From Lachnospiraceae bacterium (GTDB lineage: Bacteria; Bacillota; Clostridia; Lachnospirales; Lachnospiraceae), in assembly GCA_017619615.1 (NCBI GenBank), contig JAFZRY010000034.1:1-49108 (forward strand): 49,108 bases of DNA, in the 5' to 3' direction. A model generated the notes under the pieces. It saw only the letters and a list, made by a program, of their open reading frames with translations, had not been told where the DNA came from and searched no databases. The position numbers and the translations under genes were made by a program. This document shows, in pieces, positions 9,083-18,854 of the stretch. Positions within the stretch are counted from its first letter, which is position 1. Each line of letters opens with the position of its first letter.

Positions 9083-9111
9083 AGCATATCAGATGATCGC
9101 TGTTTTGTAAA
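9083..9111 (-). promoter_or_regulatory. Promoter of the WYL regulator
   Basis: On the minus strand TTTACA (9106-9111), 17 nt, then TATGCT (9083-9088). The predicted start near 9076 leaves a leader of about 20 nt before the ATG at 9056. No clear inverted-repeat operator was seen beside it. Confidence 0.6.
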
Positions 9112-9329
9112 ACCCCCAGAGGAGGAGGTGTTGAAAAAATCACACACCTTATGGCGTAGTTCTCTCTCATTCTACCGTCTTAATACAATCTCTTTCTGGT
9201 TTTCATCAACCATTCCGTCTGTCGTTGTTTACCATCTGCTTCCTTCCCGCCCGCACCGCTTGTTTTTCTTTTGTTATCCCTCATTTTCCTTATTTGCCCG
9301 CAATTTCCGTCTCTTCTCCCCTCACCGGT
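9112..9329. other. Gene-free stretch between the CRISPR island and the GC-rich chromosome
   Basis: With the flanking promoters this makes a 328-nt gap (9057-9384) between two divergent genes. The plus strand is pyrimidine-rich (many CTT, TTTC and CCC runs). Its short open frames look accidental. I see no RNA gene, direct repeat or attachment site. It marks the change from AT-rich to GC-rich sequence. Confidence 0.6.
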
Positions 9330-9358
9330 TTGCCAAACAGATCACCCCGTGTTATAAT
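9330..9358 (+). promoter_or_regulatory. Promoter of the shortened SDR gene
   Basis: TTGCCA (9330-9335), 17 nt, then a perfect TATAAT (9353-9358), 26 nt before the ATG at 9385. A strong-looking promoter has been kept in front of a heavily deleted gene. Confidence 0.65.
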
Positions 9359-9384
9359 CAACAATTCCCCCAGTAGGGTCTATT

Positions 9385-9693
9385 ATGTTCGATTACACAG
9401 GAAAAGTAGTTGCGATCACCGGTGCGTCTTCCGGTCTGGGCAAGCAGATGGCTGAAGGGTATGCCGGCTGCGGTGCCAATCTGGTCCTGCTGGCCCGCCG
9501 CGTGGAGCGGCTGGAAGCCAGCGCCCGGGAATGGGAAGCCAAGTACGGCGTACAGGTCCTGCCTGTGGCCTGCGACGTCACCAGCACGGAATCCATCCAG
9601 AACGCGCTGGCCGCCATCTTCCTGGGCGCCGAAGAGTCCACCTACGTCACCGGTCAGGCCATCGCCGTCGACGGCGGTTTCACCTGCGTGTAA
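9385..9693 (+). CDS. Short-chain dehydrogenase remnant with an internal deletion
   Basis: The open frame encodes 102 residues, against about 250 for the family. Residues 1-80 are the normal start of an SDR: the cofactor loop TGASSGLG, then the ARRVERLE and CDVTS stretches. Residues 81-102 are the normal end: STYVTGQAIAVDGG. The middle is missing, including the NNAG motif, the catalytic serine and the YxxxK pair, yet the frame is kept. The stretch encoding ALAAIF could belong to either side, as expected after deletion between short similar sequences. It cannot be an active oxidoreductase. It has its own promoter and terminator, so it may still be expressed. Most likely a pseudogene. Confidence 0.8.
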   Translation: MFDYTGKVVAITGASSGLGKQMAEGYAGCGANLVLLARRVERLEASAREWEAKYGVQVLPVACDVTSTESIQNALAAIFLGAEESTYVTGQAIAVDGGFTCV

Positions 9694-9728
9694 TGCTCTC
9701 CTCTCCCGCTCCGGCGGGAAACACCAAC

Positions 9729-9768
9729 ACAGGGCCATTTGGGGACTGTCCCCAAGTGGCCCTGTTTT
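9729..9768 (+). terminator. Intrinsic terminator after the SDR remnant
   Basis: Arms 9729-9746 and 9748-9765 pair over up to 18 nt with one G-U pair (ACAGGGCC... / ...GGCCCTGT), followed by TTTT. It lies between the convergent SDR remnant and the TerB-like gene. Confidence 0.8.
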
Positions 9769-9802
9769 CGGTCCGTGCGGTTCCGGAGAGCGGAGGCGAT
9801 GA

Positions 9803-10261
9803 TCAGAGAAGCGCCTTCAGTCTTTCAGCTTCTTCGGCCTCTTCCGGCGCGATCTGTTCATCGCTGGCAATAATGATATCGCAGGCCAGTCCGACCAGTT
9901 CTTTGTAGGCGTCGGCCAGTTTTCCGCTGGCTGCGCGGAGAGCGTCAAGATCCTGCGCGAACTGCGCCTCGAACTCTTCCGCTGACAGGTCTTCGAAATC
10001 GGCGCAGATGTTCTCGAGTTCTTCGGCCGTATACTCCAGACCGAAATACCGGTTCAGATATTCCGCTTCTTTTTCGCTGATCCGGCCGTCGGCGGCGATC
10101 AGTCTGAGAATGACGCACAGCAGATCGTTTTCATAAAACGCTTCCATTTCGCCGTTTTCTTCTTTGTCCCAGTGTTCGATCTCTTCCTGGGAATCACACC
10201 CGATCAGGAACTTTTCGTATTGGAACCTGAAATCTTCCGTTAACGCATCGATCTTTTTCAT
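9803..10261 (-). CDS. TerB-like domain protein
   Basis: This 152-residue acidic, all-helical protein has the TerB-family pattern in LLCVILRLIAADGRISEKEAEYL (about 47-69) and a second helix pair ending in IIASDEQIAPEEAEEAERL. TerB domains occur in tellurite-resistance and envelope-stress proteins and are thought to bind metal through acidic residues. No signal peptide or membrane segment is seen. It starts 1 nt after the stop of the metzincin-like gene, so the two are surely cotranscribed. Its precise role is unknown. Confidence 0.7.
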   Translation of the reverse strand: MKKIDALTEDFRFQYEKFLIGCDSQEEIEHWDKEENGEMEAFYENDLLCVILRLIAADGRISEKEAEYLNRYFGLEYTAEELENICADFEDLSAEEFEAQFAQDLDALRAASGKLADAYKELVGLACDIIIASDEQIAPEEAEEAERLKALL

Positions 10262-10262
10262 A

Positions 10263-11405
10263 TCAATTGCCCTTTCCTAAAGCTTCTGAGACTTTATCAT
10301 GTCCGGCATCCGGCTGGTAAAGCTGCATTTTGTTTTCCCAAAATGCCAGGATCACCATTTCGATGTCATTATTACTGACCGGGCCGCTGCCGTTGCACAT
10401 GACCAGGTTGTAGAAACGGTCGTACAGGTGGTACCCGTCCAGTTCCGTGTAGGTGCCTTTCGGAACGCCTTCGTATGATTCTTCCCGTTCTTCATAGAGG
10501 TCGCCCAGGCCCAGGGCGTGGCCGAACTCGTGGCGGGCGACGTTCCGGATCACCGCGTAATCGTCAAAACGGCCGTTTTCACTCTGCATGCAGATGACCT
10601 TCCGCGAGGTGACGGACCATTTTTTGACGCCGGACATGGCAAAAGAACGCTTGTCCGTGATCATGCTGCTTTTTCTCCGGGCGCTTTCCCGGGCCTTTTC
10701 CGACCCGACGAAATCGGCGAACGCGGCAGAATTCCGCTTGATCTTTTCACCGAATGATTCCGTCACCGGGATGATGCATACGTTGTCCCACAGCCGGTCC
10801 TCCAGCGTCAGATCGATAACGACCCGGACAGGCTGATTGCCGAAGACCCGGTAATCCCCTTCCCAGTCCCGGATCCCTGACAGCACGGCATGCTTGAATT
10901 CCCGGGGATCTCCGGGGAAATCCTCCGGGTAGAGGAAACAGATATTGGCGCTGAGTTTCAGCCAGTTGATCCCGCCCTCATATTCCAGCACCGCATCGAC
11001 CGGCGTCCGGAGGCCTGTTCTGTTGATCCGGATCGGCTTGCCTTCGAAATCGGCCAGCGGCCCGTCGATCACGGGCGGCGTTTTCGTGTCGATCAGTTTT
11101 TCATACTGCTTCATGCACCGGGAATTCAGGATCGCGCGTGCCTGCGTGCTGCCCCAGTCCGCGGCATTGCTGAGGATCTTGATCTCGTCCACTTTCGCAT
11201 CGCCGCACACCGGCGTGATCATGCCGTCATGCACCATGCGCCAGAGGATGAAGGCGGCTTCCGCATCGCCCAGATTGTAGGCCTTCAGCATATAGGAGAA
11301 ACCTTCGTCCTGTTTTTCCGGATCATCGCCGAAAACAAGCGCTTTAGCGATCTCCCGGTATGATTCCGCTCTTTTCTGATCATTCACGGAATAATCATTG
11401 CCCAT
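10263..11405 (-). CDS. Cytosolic metzincin-like metalloprotease with Sel1-like N-terminus
   Basis: The protein has 380 residues. The N-terminal ~110 residues look like two degenerate Sel1/TPR-type repeats (for example FSYMLKAYNLGDAEAAFIL and ILSNAADWGSTQARAIL). The C-terminal half carries a zinc-protease motif, HEFGHALGLGD (292-302), with aspartate as the possible third ligand, and a later VMCNG that could be the Met-turn of metzincins. There is no signal peptide, which is unusual for this clan. I chose the ATG at 11405, 14 nt after the upstream stop; an earlier start at 11465 would overlap the upstream gene. The gene sits between a YugP-like membrane protein and a TerB-like protein in a tight operon. 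Its substrate is unknown. Confidence 0.75.
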   Translation of the reverse strand: MGNDYSVNDQKRAESYREIAKALVFGDDPEKQDEGFSYMLKAYNLGDAEAAFILWRMVHDGMITPVCGDAKVDEIKILSNAADWGSTQARAILNSRCMKQYEKLIDTKTPPVIDGPLADFEGKPIRINRTGLRTPVDAVLEYEGGINWLKLSANICFLYPEDFPGDPREFKHAVLSGIRDWEGDYRVFGNQPVRVVIDLTLEDRLWDNVCIIPVTESFGEKIKRNSAAFADFVGSEKARESARRKSSMITDKRSFAMSGVKKWSVTSRKVICMQSENGRFDDYAVIRNVARHEFGHALGLGDLYEEREESYEGVPKGTYTELDGYHLYDRFYNLVMCNGSGPVSNNDIEMVILAFWENKMQLYQPDAGHDKVSEALGKGN

Positions 11406-11419
11406 TCCCTGCGCCCCTG

Positions 11420-12232
11420 TCAGTCTTTTTTGGCGTTGGATTGGATCACGATCCGCAGGACCCATTCGATGACGCGGAGCACTTCGAGGATGAAATTGCA
11501 GATGTACTGCATGATATAGGCATCGAAGACCTTCTTCATGATCTGCAGTTCCTCTTCGTTGGCCAGGCCGTAATCGCGGGCCATATCCAGCGCCATTTCA
11601 TTGCCCTGCTTCTCCACGGGGATGTTCAGGAAGGTCACGATCAGGCCGATGAACAGCAGCAAGCCGCCGACGCCCAGGCCGATGTACGACGCCACGCCGC
11701 CGTCCGTCTTCAGCACGTAAAAGTCCACCAGGAAGCCAATGAGCACGACGGGGATGAACAGCAGCGGCCCGAAGATCGCGATGATGGACAGGCGGTTCCG
11801 GATGACGGCCTTCCGGTCGCCCTCCTCGCACAGTTTCGCGATGCCCGCCTTCTGCAGCGCCAGCGCCGTGGACGTCACGGACTGCTTGTTGTCGATCTTG
11901 CCGAATATGCTGCGCAGGTAGATCGTCTTGGTAAAAATATTGTAGTAGTTTCCGAAAAACAGCTCCCGGATGAAGCCGCTTTTCCTGACCTTGACGTGCG
12001 TCAGGCCGGCACGGTCCAGCGCGAAGCGGCAGGTATCAATGCCGCTCATCTGGTTCGTGATGCCGTGCTTATTGGCCCTGCTGTAGCGGATCCACACGAG
12101 CAGTGACATGATGGCGCATACGATGGCCATGATCACGATCAGGGCGGAAACGATCAGGTAGGCGACGGCCAGCCCCCGGGTGGTGCCGAACTGTTCCATG
12201 ATCTGGGTGATGAAATGTTCCACGATCTGCAT
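11420..12232 (-). CDS. YugP-like membrane protein lacking the zinc-peptidase motif
   Basis: This 270-residue protein follows the YugP / neutral zinc metallopeptidase family (peptidase family with HExGH) in order: an N-terminal membrane helix (21-47), a cytosolic part with YSRANKHGITNQMSG and RAGLTHVKVRKSG, two membrane helices (about 149-171 and 182-203), the PVEKQGNEMALDMARDYG segment and a C-terminal hydrophobic helix. Where YugP has H-E-x-G-H, this protein has Q127-K128-A-G130-I131, so the metal site is lost. It is therefore probably a non-catalytic paralogue. It is the first gene of an operon with the metzincin-like and TerB-like genes and has its own promoter. The family assignment is from memory of the family pattern. 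Confidence 0.65.
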   Translation of the reverse strand: MQIVEHFITQIMEQFGTTRGLAVAYLIVSALIVIMAIVCAIMSLLVWIRYSRANKHGITNQMSGIDTCRFALDRAGLTHVKVRKSGFIRELFFGNYYNIFTKTIYLRSIFGKIDNKQSVTSTALALQKAGIAKLCEEGDRKAVIRNRLSIIAIFGPLLFIPVVLIGFLVDFYVLKTDGGVASYIGLGVGGLLLFIGLIVTFLNIPVEKQGNEMALDMARDYGLANEEELQIMKKVFDAYIMQYICNFILEVLRVIEWVLRIVIQSNAKKD

Positions 12233-12267
12233 TTCTGAATGATAACCTCCTGCAAAATAGTGATATC

Positions 12268-12296
12268 AGTGTAGCATTCCCGGAAGGATAATGCAA
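12268..12296 (-). promoter_or_regulatory. Promoter of the YugP-like/metzincin/TerB operon
   Basis: On the minus strand TTGCAT (12291-12296), 17 nt, then TACACT (12268-12273) preceded by TGC, an extended -10. A strong AGGAGG site lies just before the ATG at 12232. Confidence 0.65.
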
Positions 12297-12302
12297 GAAT
12301 TC

Positions 12303-13064
12303 TCAGGTGTATTTCCGGAGCCGGACGTAATAGCGTCCTTTTTTTGTCTCGCGGCCGATGCCGTCGTAAATCGCTTTGCCGAAACCGCGGACGGAGAAGC
12401 GGTCGCCTTCTTTTAAGGGGCGGGAGCGGTCGGCGGCGGGAATGCCGTTGACGAAGACTTTCTCGGCGGCGAAAAGCTGGTCCGCCTTGCCGCGGGCGAG
12501 GCCGCAGAAGGTGGCGACGACGGCATCCAGGCGTTCAGAGGCCACGTTCAGTTCCAGAGGCGAAAGCTGCGGTTCCAGCGCGGGGACAGGACCCTCTTCC
12601 CGGGATACCCGGACCGCGGTGTGCCGCACGCGGGTCAGGTTGTCCCGGATGAATCCGCTGACGGGTTCCAGACACACCAGATACGCCGTCTTCTCCCGGA
12701 CGACGATATCGCCCAGCTGCGAGCGCTCGATCCCCAGATTCATCAGAGCGCCAAGGAAATCCCGGTGCGTCAGCTCCTCCGCGAACTTCTCTCCCGCCGG
12801 AGCGATTGACAGGACGGCCAGCGACGGCTCCGGCGGATAACCGAATGCCTCCTCACCGCCGCAGACCAGGATGCGCCGCTCCGCCTCCGGAAAGCCGCCG
12901 GCAAAGGAAAAAGGCAGGGAGCCCTTCGGAAGATTTTTCCGGAAGGCGTCCTGCTCGGCCGGCGTCAGAAAGCCGGAGTATTGGTAGGTATTCTGTTTCT
13001 CCGCCCGGCGGTACAGGTCCGCCAGGTGGCGGAGTGTGATAGTCGGATCATCCATGTCGCTCAT
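12303..13064 (-). CDS. ylmH: YlmH-like S4-domain RNA-binding protein
   Basis: A 253-residue protein with the YlmH layout: an N-terminal domain (YRRAEKQNTYQYSGFLTPAEQ, then FGYPPEPSLAVLSIAP), a middle domain (THRDFLGALMNLGIERSQLGDIVV) and a C-terminal S4 RNA-binding domain (about 180-240: LNVASERLDAVVATFCGLAR, VFVNGIPAADRSRPLKEGD). In Firmicutes YlmH (RqcP2 in some species) binds the 50S subunit and takes part in rescue of stalled ribosomes. It usually sits in a cell-division cluster; here it follows enolase instead. The ATG at 13064 is my choice; ATG at 13055 is also possible and the ribosome site is weak for both. Confidence 0.88.
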   Translation of the reverse strand: MSDMDDPTITLRHLADLYRRAEKQNTYQYSGFLTPAEQDAFRKNLPKGSLPFSFAGGFPEAERRILVCGGEEAFGYPPEPSLAVLSIAPAGEKFAEELTHRDFLGALMNLGIERSQLGDIVVREKTAYLVCLEPVSGFIRDNLTRVRHTAVRVSREEGPVPALEPQLSPLELNVASERLDAVVATFCGLARGKADQLFAAEKVFVNGIPAADRSRPLKEGDRFSVRGFGKAIYDGIGRETKKGRYYVRLRKYT

Positions 13065-13071
13065 AAACAGA

Positions 13072-13096
13072 ACGGGCCGATGAAACATCGGCCCGT
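13072..13096 (-). terminator. Hairpin after enolase
   Basis: Arms ACGGGCCGATG/CATCGGCCCGT (11 bp) with a 3-nt loop. On the minus strand the tail is TCTGTTT, so termination after eno may be partial, letting some transcripts reach ylmH 8 nt further on. The plus-strand side has a better T-run (CTTTTT), but no plus-strand gene approaches. Confidence 0.55.
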
Positions 13097-13118
13097 CTTT
13101 TTCCAATCTCTGATTGTA

Positions 13119-14429
<1,311 letters not shown>

Positions 14430-14446
14430 TCATATTGATTTTTTAT

Positions 14447-14491
14447 CAGATCCTGGGGCGCCGGCGCTCTGCGCCTCCGCTCAGGATGACA
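14447..14491. repeat. REP-like imperfect palindrome between gpmI and eno
   Basis: The element starts CAGATCCT and ends AGGATGAC, with a GC-rich centre (GGCGC-TCT-GCGCC). Elements of the form ATCCT...AGGATGACA are widely scattered in intergenic DNA of many genomes. Only one copy is seen in this window, so its repeat status is inferred from its look. Confidence 0.35.
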
Positions 14492-14498
14492 CGTTTGG

Positions 14499-16037
14499 TT
14501 ATTCCCGGGTGAGCAGGCTTTCGCCGGTCATTTCCGGGGGCTGGGGGATGCCCATCAGGTCCAGGAGGGTCGGAACGATGTCGCAGAGTCGGCCGCCTTC
14601 TTTAAGGCCCAGGCCTTCACCCGCGTTCACCAGGATGAAGGGAACGGGGTTGGTGGAGTGGGCGGTCATGGGCTCGCCGGTCTTCAGGTCGATCATTTCG
14701 TCCGAGTTGCCGTGGTCCGCGCAGAGGAACATCTGGCCGTCCACGTCTTTCAGGGCTTCGACCGCTTTGCCGACGCACTCGTCCACGGCTTCGATGGCCT
14801 TGACCGCCGCGTCGAAGACGCCGGTGTGGCCCACCATGTCGGAGTTGGCGAAGTTGATGATGATCACGTCGTACTTATTGCTGCGGATCGCCTTCACCAG
14901 TTCGTCCGCCACCTGGTACGCACTCATCTCCGGCTGCAGGTCGTAGGTCGCCACTTTCGGGGACGGGACCAGGATGCGGTCCTCGCCGGGGTTGGGCTCC
15001 TCGACGCCGCCGTTGAAGAAGAACGTGACGTGGGCGTACTTTTCCGTCTCCGCCAGGCGCAGCTGCGTCAGGCCCAGGCTGCTCAGGTATTCGCCGAAGG
15101 TGTTGGCCAGGGACTGCTTGTGGAAGGCCACGATGCGGTGCGGGATCGTGTGGTCGTAGTCCGTGAAGAAGACGTAGGTCAGGTCCTTGGGCTGCTCGCG
15201 CTCGAAGCCGTCGAAGGCCTCGTCCAGCAGCGCGCGGGACATTTCGCGGGCGCGGTCCGGGCGGAAGTTGAAGAAGATGATGCTGTCGCCGTCCATGATG
15301 CGGGGCGTCACGATGCCGTTCTTCGCGATGACGATGGGCTCCACGAATTCATCCGTGACGCCGGCGTCATAGGAAGCCTGGATGCCGGCCACGGGGTCCT
15401 CGCACACGGCGCCTTCGCCGTCGGTCAGGGCGCGGTACGCCTTTTCAAGGCGGTCCCAGCGCTTGTCGCGGTCCATCGCGTAGTAGCGGCCCATGACGGA
15501 GCCGATGTAGCCCACGCCGATCTCGTCGATCTTCTGCTGCAGCTCCGCCAGAAATCCCTTGCCGGAGGTGGGCGGCGTGTCGCGGCCGTCCATGAAGCAG
15601 TGGACCACCACGTTGTCCAGGCCGCAGCGCTTCGCGAGCTCCAGCAGGGCATACAGGTGGGTGGTGTGGCTGTGCACGCCGCCGTCCGACAGCAGGCCCA
15701 TCAGGTGCAGCGTGGTGCCGCGGGCCTTGGCCGTGTAGATGGCCGCGAGCAGGGCGGGATTCTCAAAGAAATCGCCGTCTTCAATGGCTTTGGAGATGCG
15801 GGTCAGGTCCTGATAGACGATCCGGCCGGCGCCCATGTTCATGTGGCCGACTTCGGAGTTGCCCATCTGGCCGTCCGGCAGGCCCACGAACAGGCCGCTC
15901 GCCTGGCCTTCCACGAAGGGGCAGTCCCGCATCAGGGCGTCGATATTGGGCTTATGCGCCGCTCTCACGGCGTTGCCCCGGACTTCTTCGGTCAGACCGA
16001 AGCCGTCCAGGATCATTAATACGGTGGGTCTCTTCAT
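14499..16037 (-). CDS. gpmI: 2,3-bisphosphoglycerate-independent phosphoglycerate mutase
   Basis: A 512-residue, manganese-dependent mutase of the alkaline phosphatase fold that interconverts 3- and 2-phosphoglycerate. The N-terminal metal site is [11 protein letters not shown]. The catalytic serine lies in [25 protein letters not shown] is the phosphoglycerate-binding part, and the C-terminal ligands are in [11 protein letters not shown] and [11 protein letters not shown]. The length is normal. Its start overlaps the stop of the pgk-tpiA fusion by 4 nt, so translation is probably coupled. Confidence 0.98.
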   Translation of the reverse strand: MKRPTVLMILDGFGLTEEVRGNAVRAAHKPNIDALMRDCPFVEGQASGLFVGLPDGQMGNSEVGHMNMGAGRIVYQDLTRISKAIEDGDFFENPALLAAIYTAKARGTTLHLMGLLSDGGVHSHTTHLYALLELAKRCGLDNVVVHCFMDGRDTPPTSGKGFLAELQQKIDEIGVGYIGSVMGRYYAMDRDKRWDRLEKAYRALTDGEGAVCEDPVAGIQASYDAGVTDEFVEPIVIAKNGIVTPRIMDGDSIIFFNFRPDRAREMSRALLDEAFDGFEREQPKDLTYVFFTDYDHTIPHRIVAFHKQSLANTFGEYLSSLGLTQLRLAETEKYAHVTFFFNGGVEEPNPGEDRILVPSPKVATYDLQPEMSAYQVADELVKAIRSNKYDVIIINFANSDMVGHTGVFDAAVKAIEAVDECVGKAVEALKDVDGQMFLCADHGNSDEMIDLKTGEPMTAHSTNPVPFILVNAGEGLGLKEGGRLCDIVPTLLDLMGIPQPPEMTGESLLTRE

Positions 16038-18004
16038 TCGGGCTTCACCACCTTCACGAAATCCGGTTTCAGGCTGGCGCCGCCCACCAGGCCGCCGTCG
16101 ATGTCCTTCTGCTCGAACAGTGCTTTCGCGTTGCTCGGGGCGACGGACCCGCCGTACAGGATGCGGGTGGCTTCCGCGGTCTGCGCATCGTACAGTTCCG
16201 CCAGCAGGGCGCGGATGGCGCCGCAGGCTTCCTGCGCCTGTTCCGTGGTCGCGACCACGCCGGTGCCGATGGCCCAGATGGGCTCGTAGGCGATGACCGT
16301 CTTCGGCACGTCCGCGGCCGGGATGCCTTCGTAGGCGCCGGTGATCTGGCTGCGGATCCAGCTCAGCGTGATGCCCGCCTGGCGCTGCTCCAGCGTTTCG
16401 CCGCAGCAGACGATCGGGGTCAGGCCGTGCTCCAGGGCCTTCTTGGTCTTCTTGTTCACGCCCTCATCGGTCTCGCCGAAGTACTGGCGGCGTTCGGAAT
16501 GGCCCAGGATAACGAATTTCACGCCGGCGTCGACCAGCATGTCCGCGGAGATCTCGCCCGTGAAAGCGCCCTTCTCCTCAAAGTACATGTTTTCGGCGCC
16601 GATGCCGATGTTCGTGCCGGCCGCCGCTTCGACCGCCGCCGGGATGTCCACCGCGGGCACGCAGAACGCGACTTCACACGCGGCGTCCGCCACCAGCGGA
16701 GCGATCTCTTGGATAAACGCCTTCGTTTCCGAAGGGGTCTTGTTCATTTTCCAATTGCCTGTCACCAGGCCGGAACGAAAGGGGCGGGCGTCATCCACCG
16801 CCGCCACGCCGGGCAGCTCCTTTCCTTCCAGGAATTCCAGGGAGGCGCCGCCGCCCGTGGAGATATGGCTCATCTGAGCCGCAAAGCCGAGCTGGTTCAC
16901 GGCCGCCGCGGAGTCGCCGCCGCCGATGATGGTCACAGCCCCGGTCTCGGCCATGGCCTTCGCCACGGCGCGGGTGCCTTCCGCCAGCTGCGGGTTCTCG
17001 AACACGCCCATCGGGCCGTTCCAGACCACGGTCTTCGCGGAAGCGATGGCTTCGCTGAACAGCTTGACGGTCTTCGGGCCGATGTCCATGCCCATGCGGT
17101 CCGCCGGGATGGCCGTGATGTCGACCACCTTGGTCTCGACCGGCGCGTCAATAGGAGTCGGGAATTCTTCCGTCGTCACGGCGTCCACGGGAAGCAGGAG
17201 CTTCTTGCCCAGCTTCTTCGCTTTTTCGATCATGTCGCGGCAGTAGTCGATCTTGGTCTCGTCCAGCAGGGACTTGCCGATCTCATAGCCCTGCGCCTTG
17301 ATGAAGGTGTAGGCCATGCCGCCGCCGATGATCAGGGTATCGCACTTCTCCAGCAGGTTGGAGATGACGTTCAGTTTATCGGCGATCTTCGCGCCGCCCA
17401 GGATGGCGACGAAAGGACGCTCGGGGTTGTCTACGGCGTTGCCCAGGAAAGCGATCTCCTTCTCCATCAGGTAGCCGACGGCGCAGTCGCCGCCTTTTTC
17501 GCGGATGAATTCGGTCACGCCGACCACGGAAGCGTGGGCGCGGTGCGCGGAACCGAACGCGTCGCAGACGAAGGAATCCGCCAGATCGGCCAGTTCCTTG
17601 CTGAAGCCTTCGCCGTTCTTGGTCTCTTCGGAGCCCCGGAAACGGGTGTTCTGCAGCAGGACCACGTCGCCGTCCTGCATGGCCGCGACGGCTTCGTCGG
17701 CCGCAGCGCCGGTCACGTTGTCATCGTCCACGAACTTCACGGGCTTGCCCAGCAGTTCGCTCAGGCGGACCGCCACGGCCGCCAGGGATTCGCCGGGGTT
17801 CGGGCCGTTTTTGACTTTGCCCAGGTGAGAACATAAAATGACCCTGCCGCCGTCTCTGGTGAGCTTCTGGATGGTGGGCAGGGCGGCCCGGATACGGGTG
17901 TCGTCAGTGATCTTGCCTTCTTTCAGCGGGACATTGAAGTCGCAGCGGACCAGGATCCGCTTGCCCTTGATGTCCATCTGATCTACGGTCTTCTTGTTTA
18001 ACAT
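16034..18004 (-). CDS. pgk-tpiA: Phosphoglycerate kinase-triosephosphate isomerase fusion
   Basis: One open frame of 656 residues encodes two glycolytic enzymes. Residues 1 to about 395 are phosphoglycerate kinase: [20 protein letters not shown], the CSHLGK substrate loop, and the nucleotide site with [13 protein letters not shown] and [18 protein letters not shown]. From about 413 follows triosephosphate isomerase: GNWKMNKT, the catalytic histidine in ILGHSERR, the catalytic glutamate in [11 protein letters not shown] and the phosphate loop LYGGSVAP. Both halves look complete. Such a fusion is known from Thermotoga maritima and a few other bacteria. It leads an operon with gpmI and eno. A good GGAGG site precedes the ATG. 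Confidence 0.98.
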   Translation of the reverse strand: MLNKKTVDQMDIKGKRILVRCDFNVPLKEGKITDDTRIRAALPTIQKLTRDGGRVILCSHLGKVKNGPNPGESLAAVAVRLSELLGKPVKFVDDDNVTGAAADEAVAAMQDGDVVLLQNTRFRGSEETKNGEGFSKELADLADSFVCDAFGSAHRAHASVVGVTEFIREKGGDCAVGYLMEKEIAFLGNAVDNPERPFVAILGGAKIADKLNVISNLLEKCDTLIIGGGMAYTFIKAQGYEIGKSLLDETKIDYCRDMIEKAKKLGKKLLLPVDAVTTEEFPTPIDAPVETKVVDITAIPADRMGMDIGPKTVKLFSEAIASAKTVVWNGPMGVFENPQLAEGTRAVAKAMAETGAVTIIGGGDSAAAVNQLGFAAQMSHISTGGGASLEFLEGKELPGVAAVDDARPFRSGLVTGNWKMNKTPSETKAFIQEIAPLVADAACEVAFCVPAVDIPAAVEAAAGTNIGIGAENMYFEEKGAFTGEISADMLVDAGVKFVILGHSERRQYFGETDEGVNKKTKKALEHGLTPIVCCGETLEQRQAGITLSWIRSQITGAYEGIPAADVPKTVIAYEPIWAIGTGVVATTEQAQEACGAIRALLAELYDAQTAEATRILYGGSVAPSNAKALFEQKDIDGGLVGGASLKPDFVKVVKPE

Positions 18005-18154
18005 GGAGAACCTCCTCTACAATGATATCCTTTTTGATCTCCGCCGCAGTCCCGGGAAAGTCCCGGAAATAAAATAACCTCCAACACATGGAAAAATGTT
18101 GGATTTTCGCGCCGGAACCGATGGGGAGGCGGGGTCAGATGCCCGCCGCAGGGT

Positions 18155-18163
18155 ATTATAGCA
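18155..18163 (-). promoter_or_regulatory. Promoter (extended -10) of the glycolytic operon
   Basis: On the minus strand TGC-TATAAT: TATAAT is 18155-18160 and the TG motif lies just upstream of it. No good -35 is present. The start near 18148 gives a leader of about 143 nt with small GC-rich stems (near 18045-18065 and 18083-18110), which may affect expression but match no riboswitch I know. Confidence 0.55.
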
Positions 18164-18241
18164 TATTTTGCGGAAAAATCTACAGTAAATCTGCAATAAA
18201 AATGAAGGAATTGCGCGGGATTTCGCTTTTTTCAGCGGTTT

Positions 18242-18841
18242 TCAGTCTTTTTGGCCAAGTTTTTCGAAAACGATTTCGATAGCGCGGATCATCTGCTGCA
18301 GCGGAAGCGACGGCTCGCCTTTTTCCGCCGCCTGCTCCGGCAGGTACGGCACATGGACGAACCCGGCCCGGCGGACGATTCCCTGCACCTGCAGGCGCGC
18401 CGCTTCGTAAAACACCGCGTTGCAGACGTACAGGCCGGCGGTATTGGAGATGGCGGCGGGGATCTCCGCCTCCTGCAGCACGGCAAGCAGGTCCCGCAGC
18501 GGCAAGGTGGAGAAATACGCGGCGGGGCCGTCCGGATAGAGCGGCTCGTCCACGGGTTCGCAGCCCGCGTTGTCAGGGATGCGCGCGTCCATCAGGTTCA
18601 CGGCAATGCGCTCTAAACTGATGCCTTCCCGGCCGCCGGCCTGGCCGACGCTCAGGATGACGTCCGGCCGGTATTTCTCCGCCGTGATCCGTACGGCCTG
18701 GCGCGCTCCTTCAAAAGTCACGGGCAGACAGAGACGGATCAGTTCCGTCCCTTCCGGCGCCGTCACGCGCCGCACCGCCTCCCAGGAGGGGTTGATCTGT
18801 TCGCCCCCGAAGGGCTCGAAGCCGGTCAGCAGGATCTTCAT
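18242..18841 (-). CDS. pcp: Pyroglutamyl-peptidase I
   Basis: This 199-residue cysteine peptidase removes N-terminal pyroglutamate from peptides in the cytoplasm. The family marks are the start MKILLTGFEPFGGEQINPSW, the glutamate in ISLERIAVNL (about E77), the catalytic cysteine C140 in NTAGLYVCN, and H163 in GFVHVPYLP. The start at 18841 gives the standard N-terminus; the frame is open further upstream only because it overlaps the preceding gene. It is the last gene of a five-gene operon, 13 nt after the TrkA-C protein. Confidence 0.95.
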   Translation of the reverse strand: MKILLTGFEPFGGEQINPSWEAVRRVTAPEGTELIRLCLPVTFEGARQAVRITAEKYRPDVILSVGQAGGREGISLERIAVNLMDARIPDNAGCEPVDEPLYPDGPAAYFSTLPLRDLLAVLQEAEIPAAISNTAGLYVCNAVFYEAARLQVQGIVRRAGFVHVPYLPEQAAEKGEPSLPLQQMIRAIEIVFEKLGQKD

Positions 18842-18854
18842 CGTTTTCTCCTCT

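Noticed and set aside
9137-9145. AAATCACAC near the WYL promoter, matching part of the repeat and anti-repeat
   Set aside because: Only 9 nt match, no second stem or terminator follows, and such a match is expected by chance.
9738-9753. GGGGACTGTCCCC-type palindromes, also seen near 42020, as a dispersed repeat family
   Set aside because: The copies differ in flanks and length and at 9738 it is part of a terminator stem, so a shared origin cannot be supported here.
17904-18089. Small minus-strand frame of 61 codons overlapping the pgk start
   Set aside because: It continues out of frame into pgk, has a weak start and no family resemblance, and is best seen as leader sequence.
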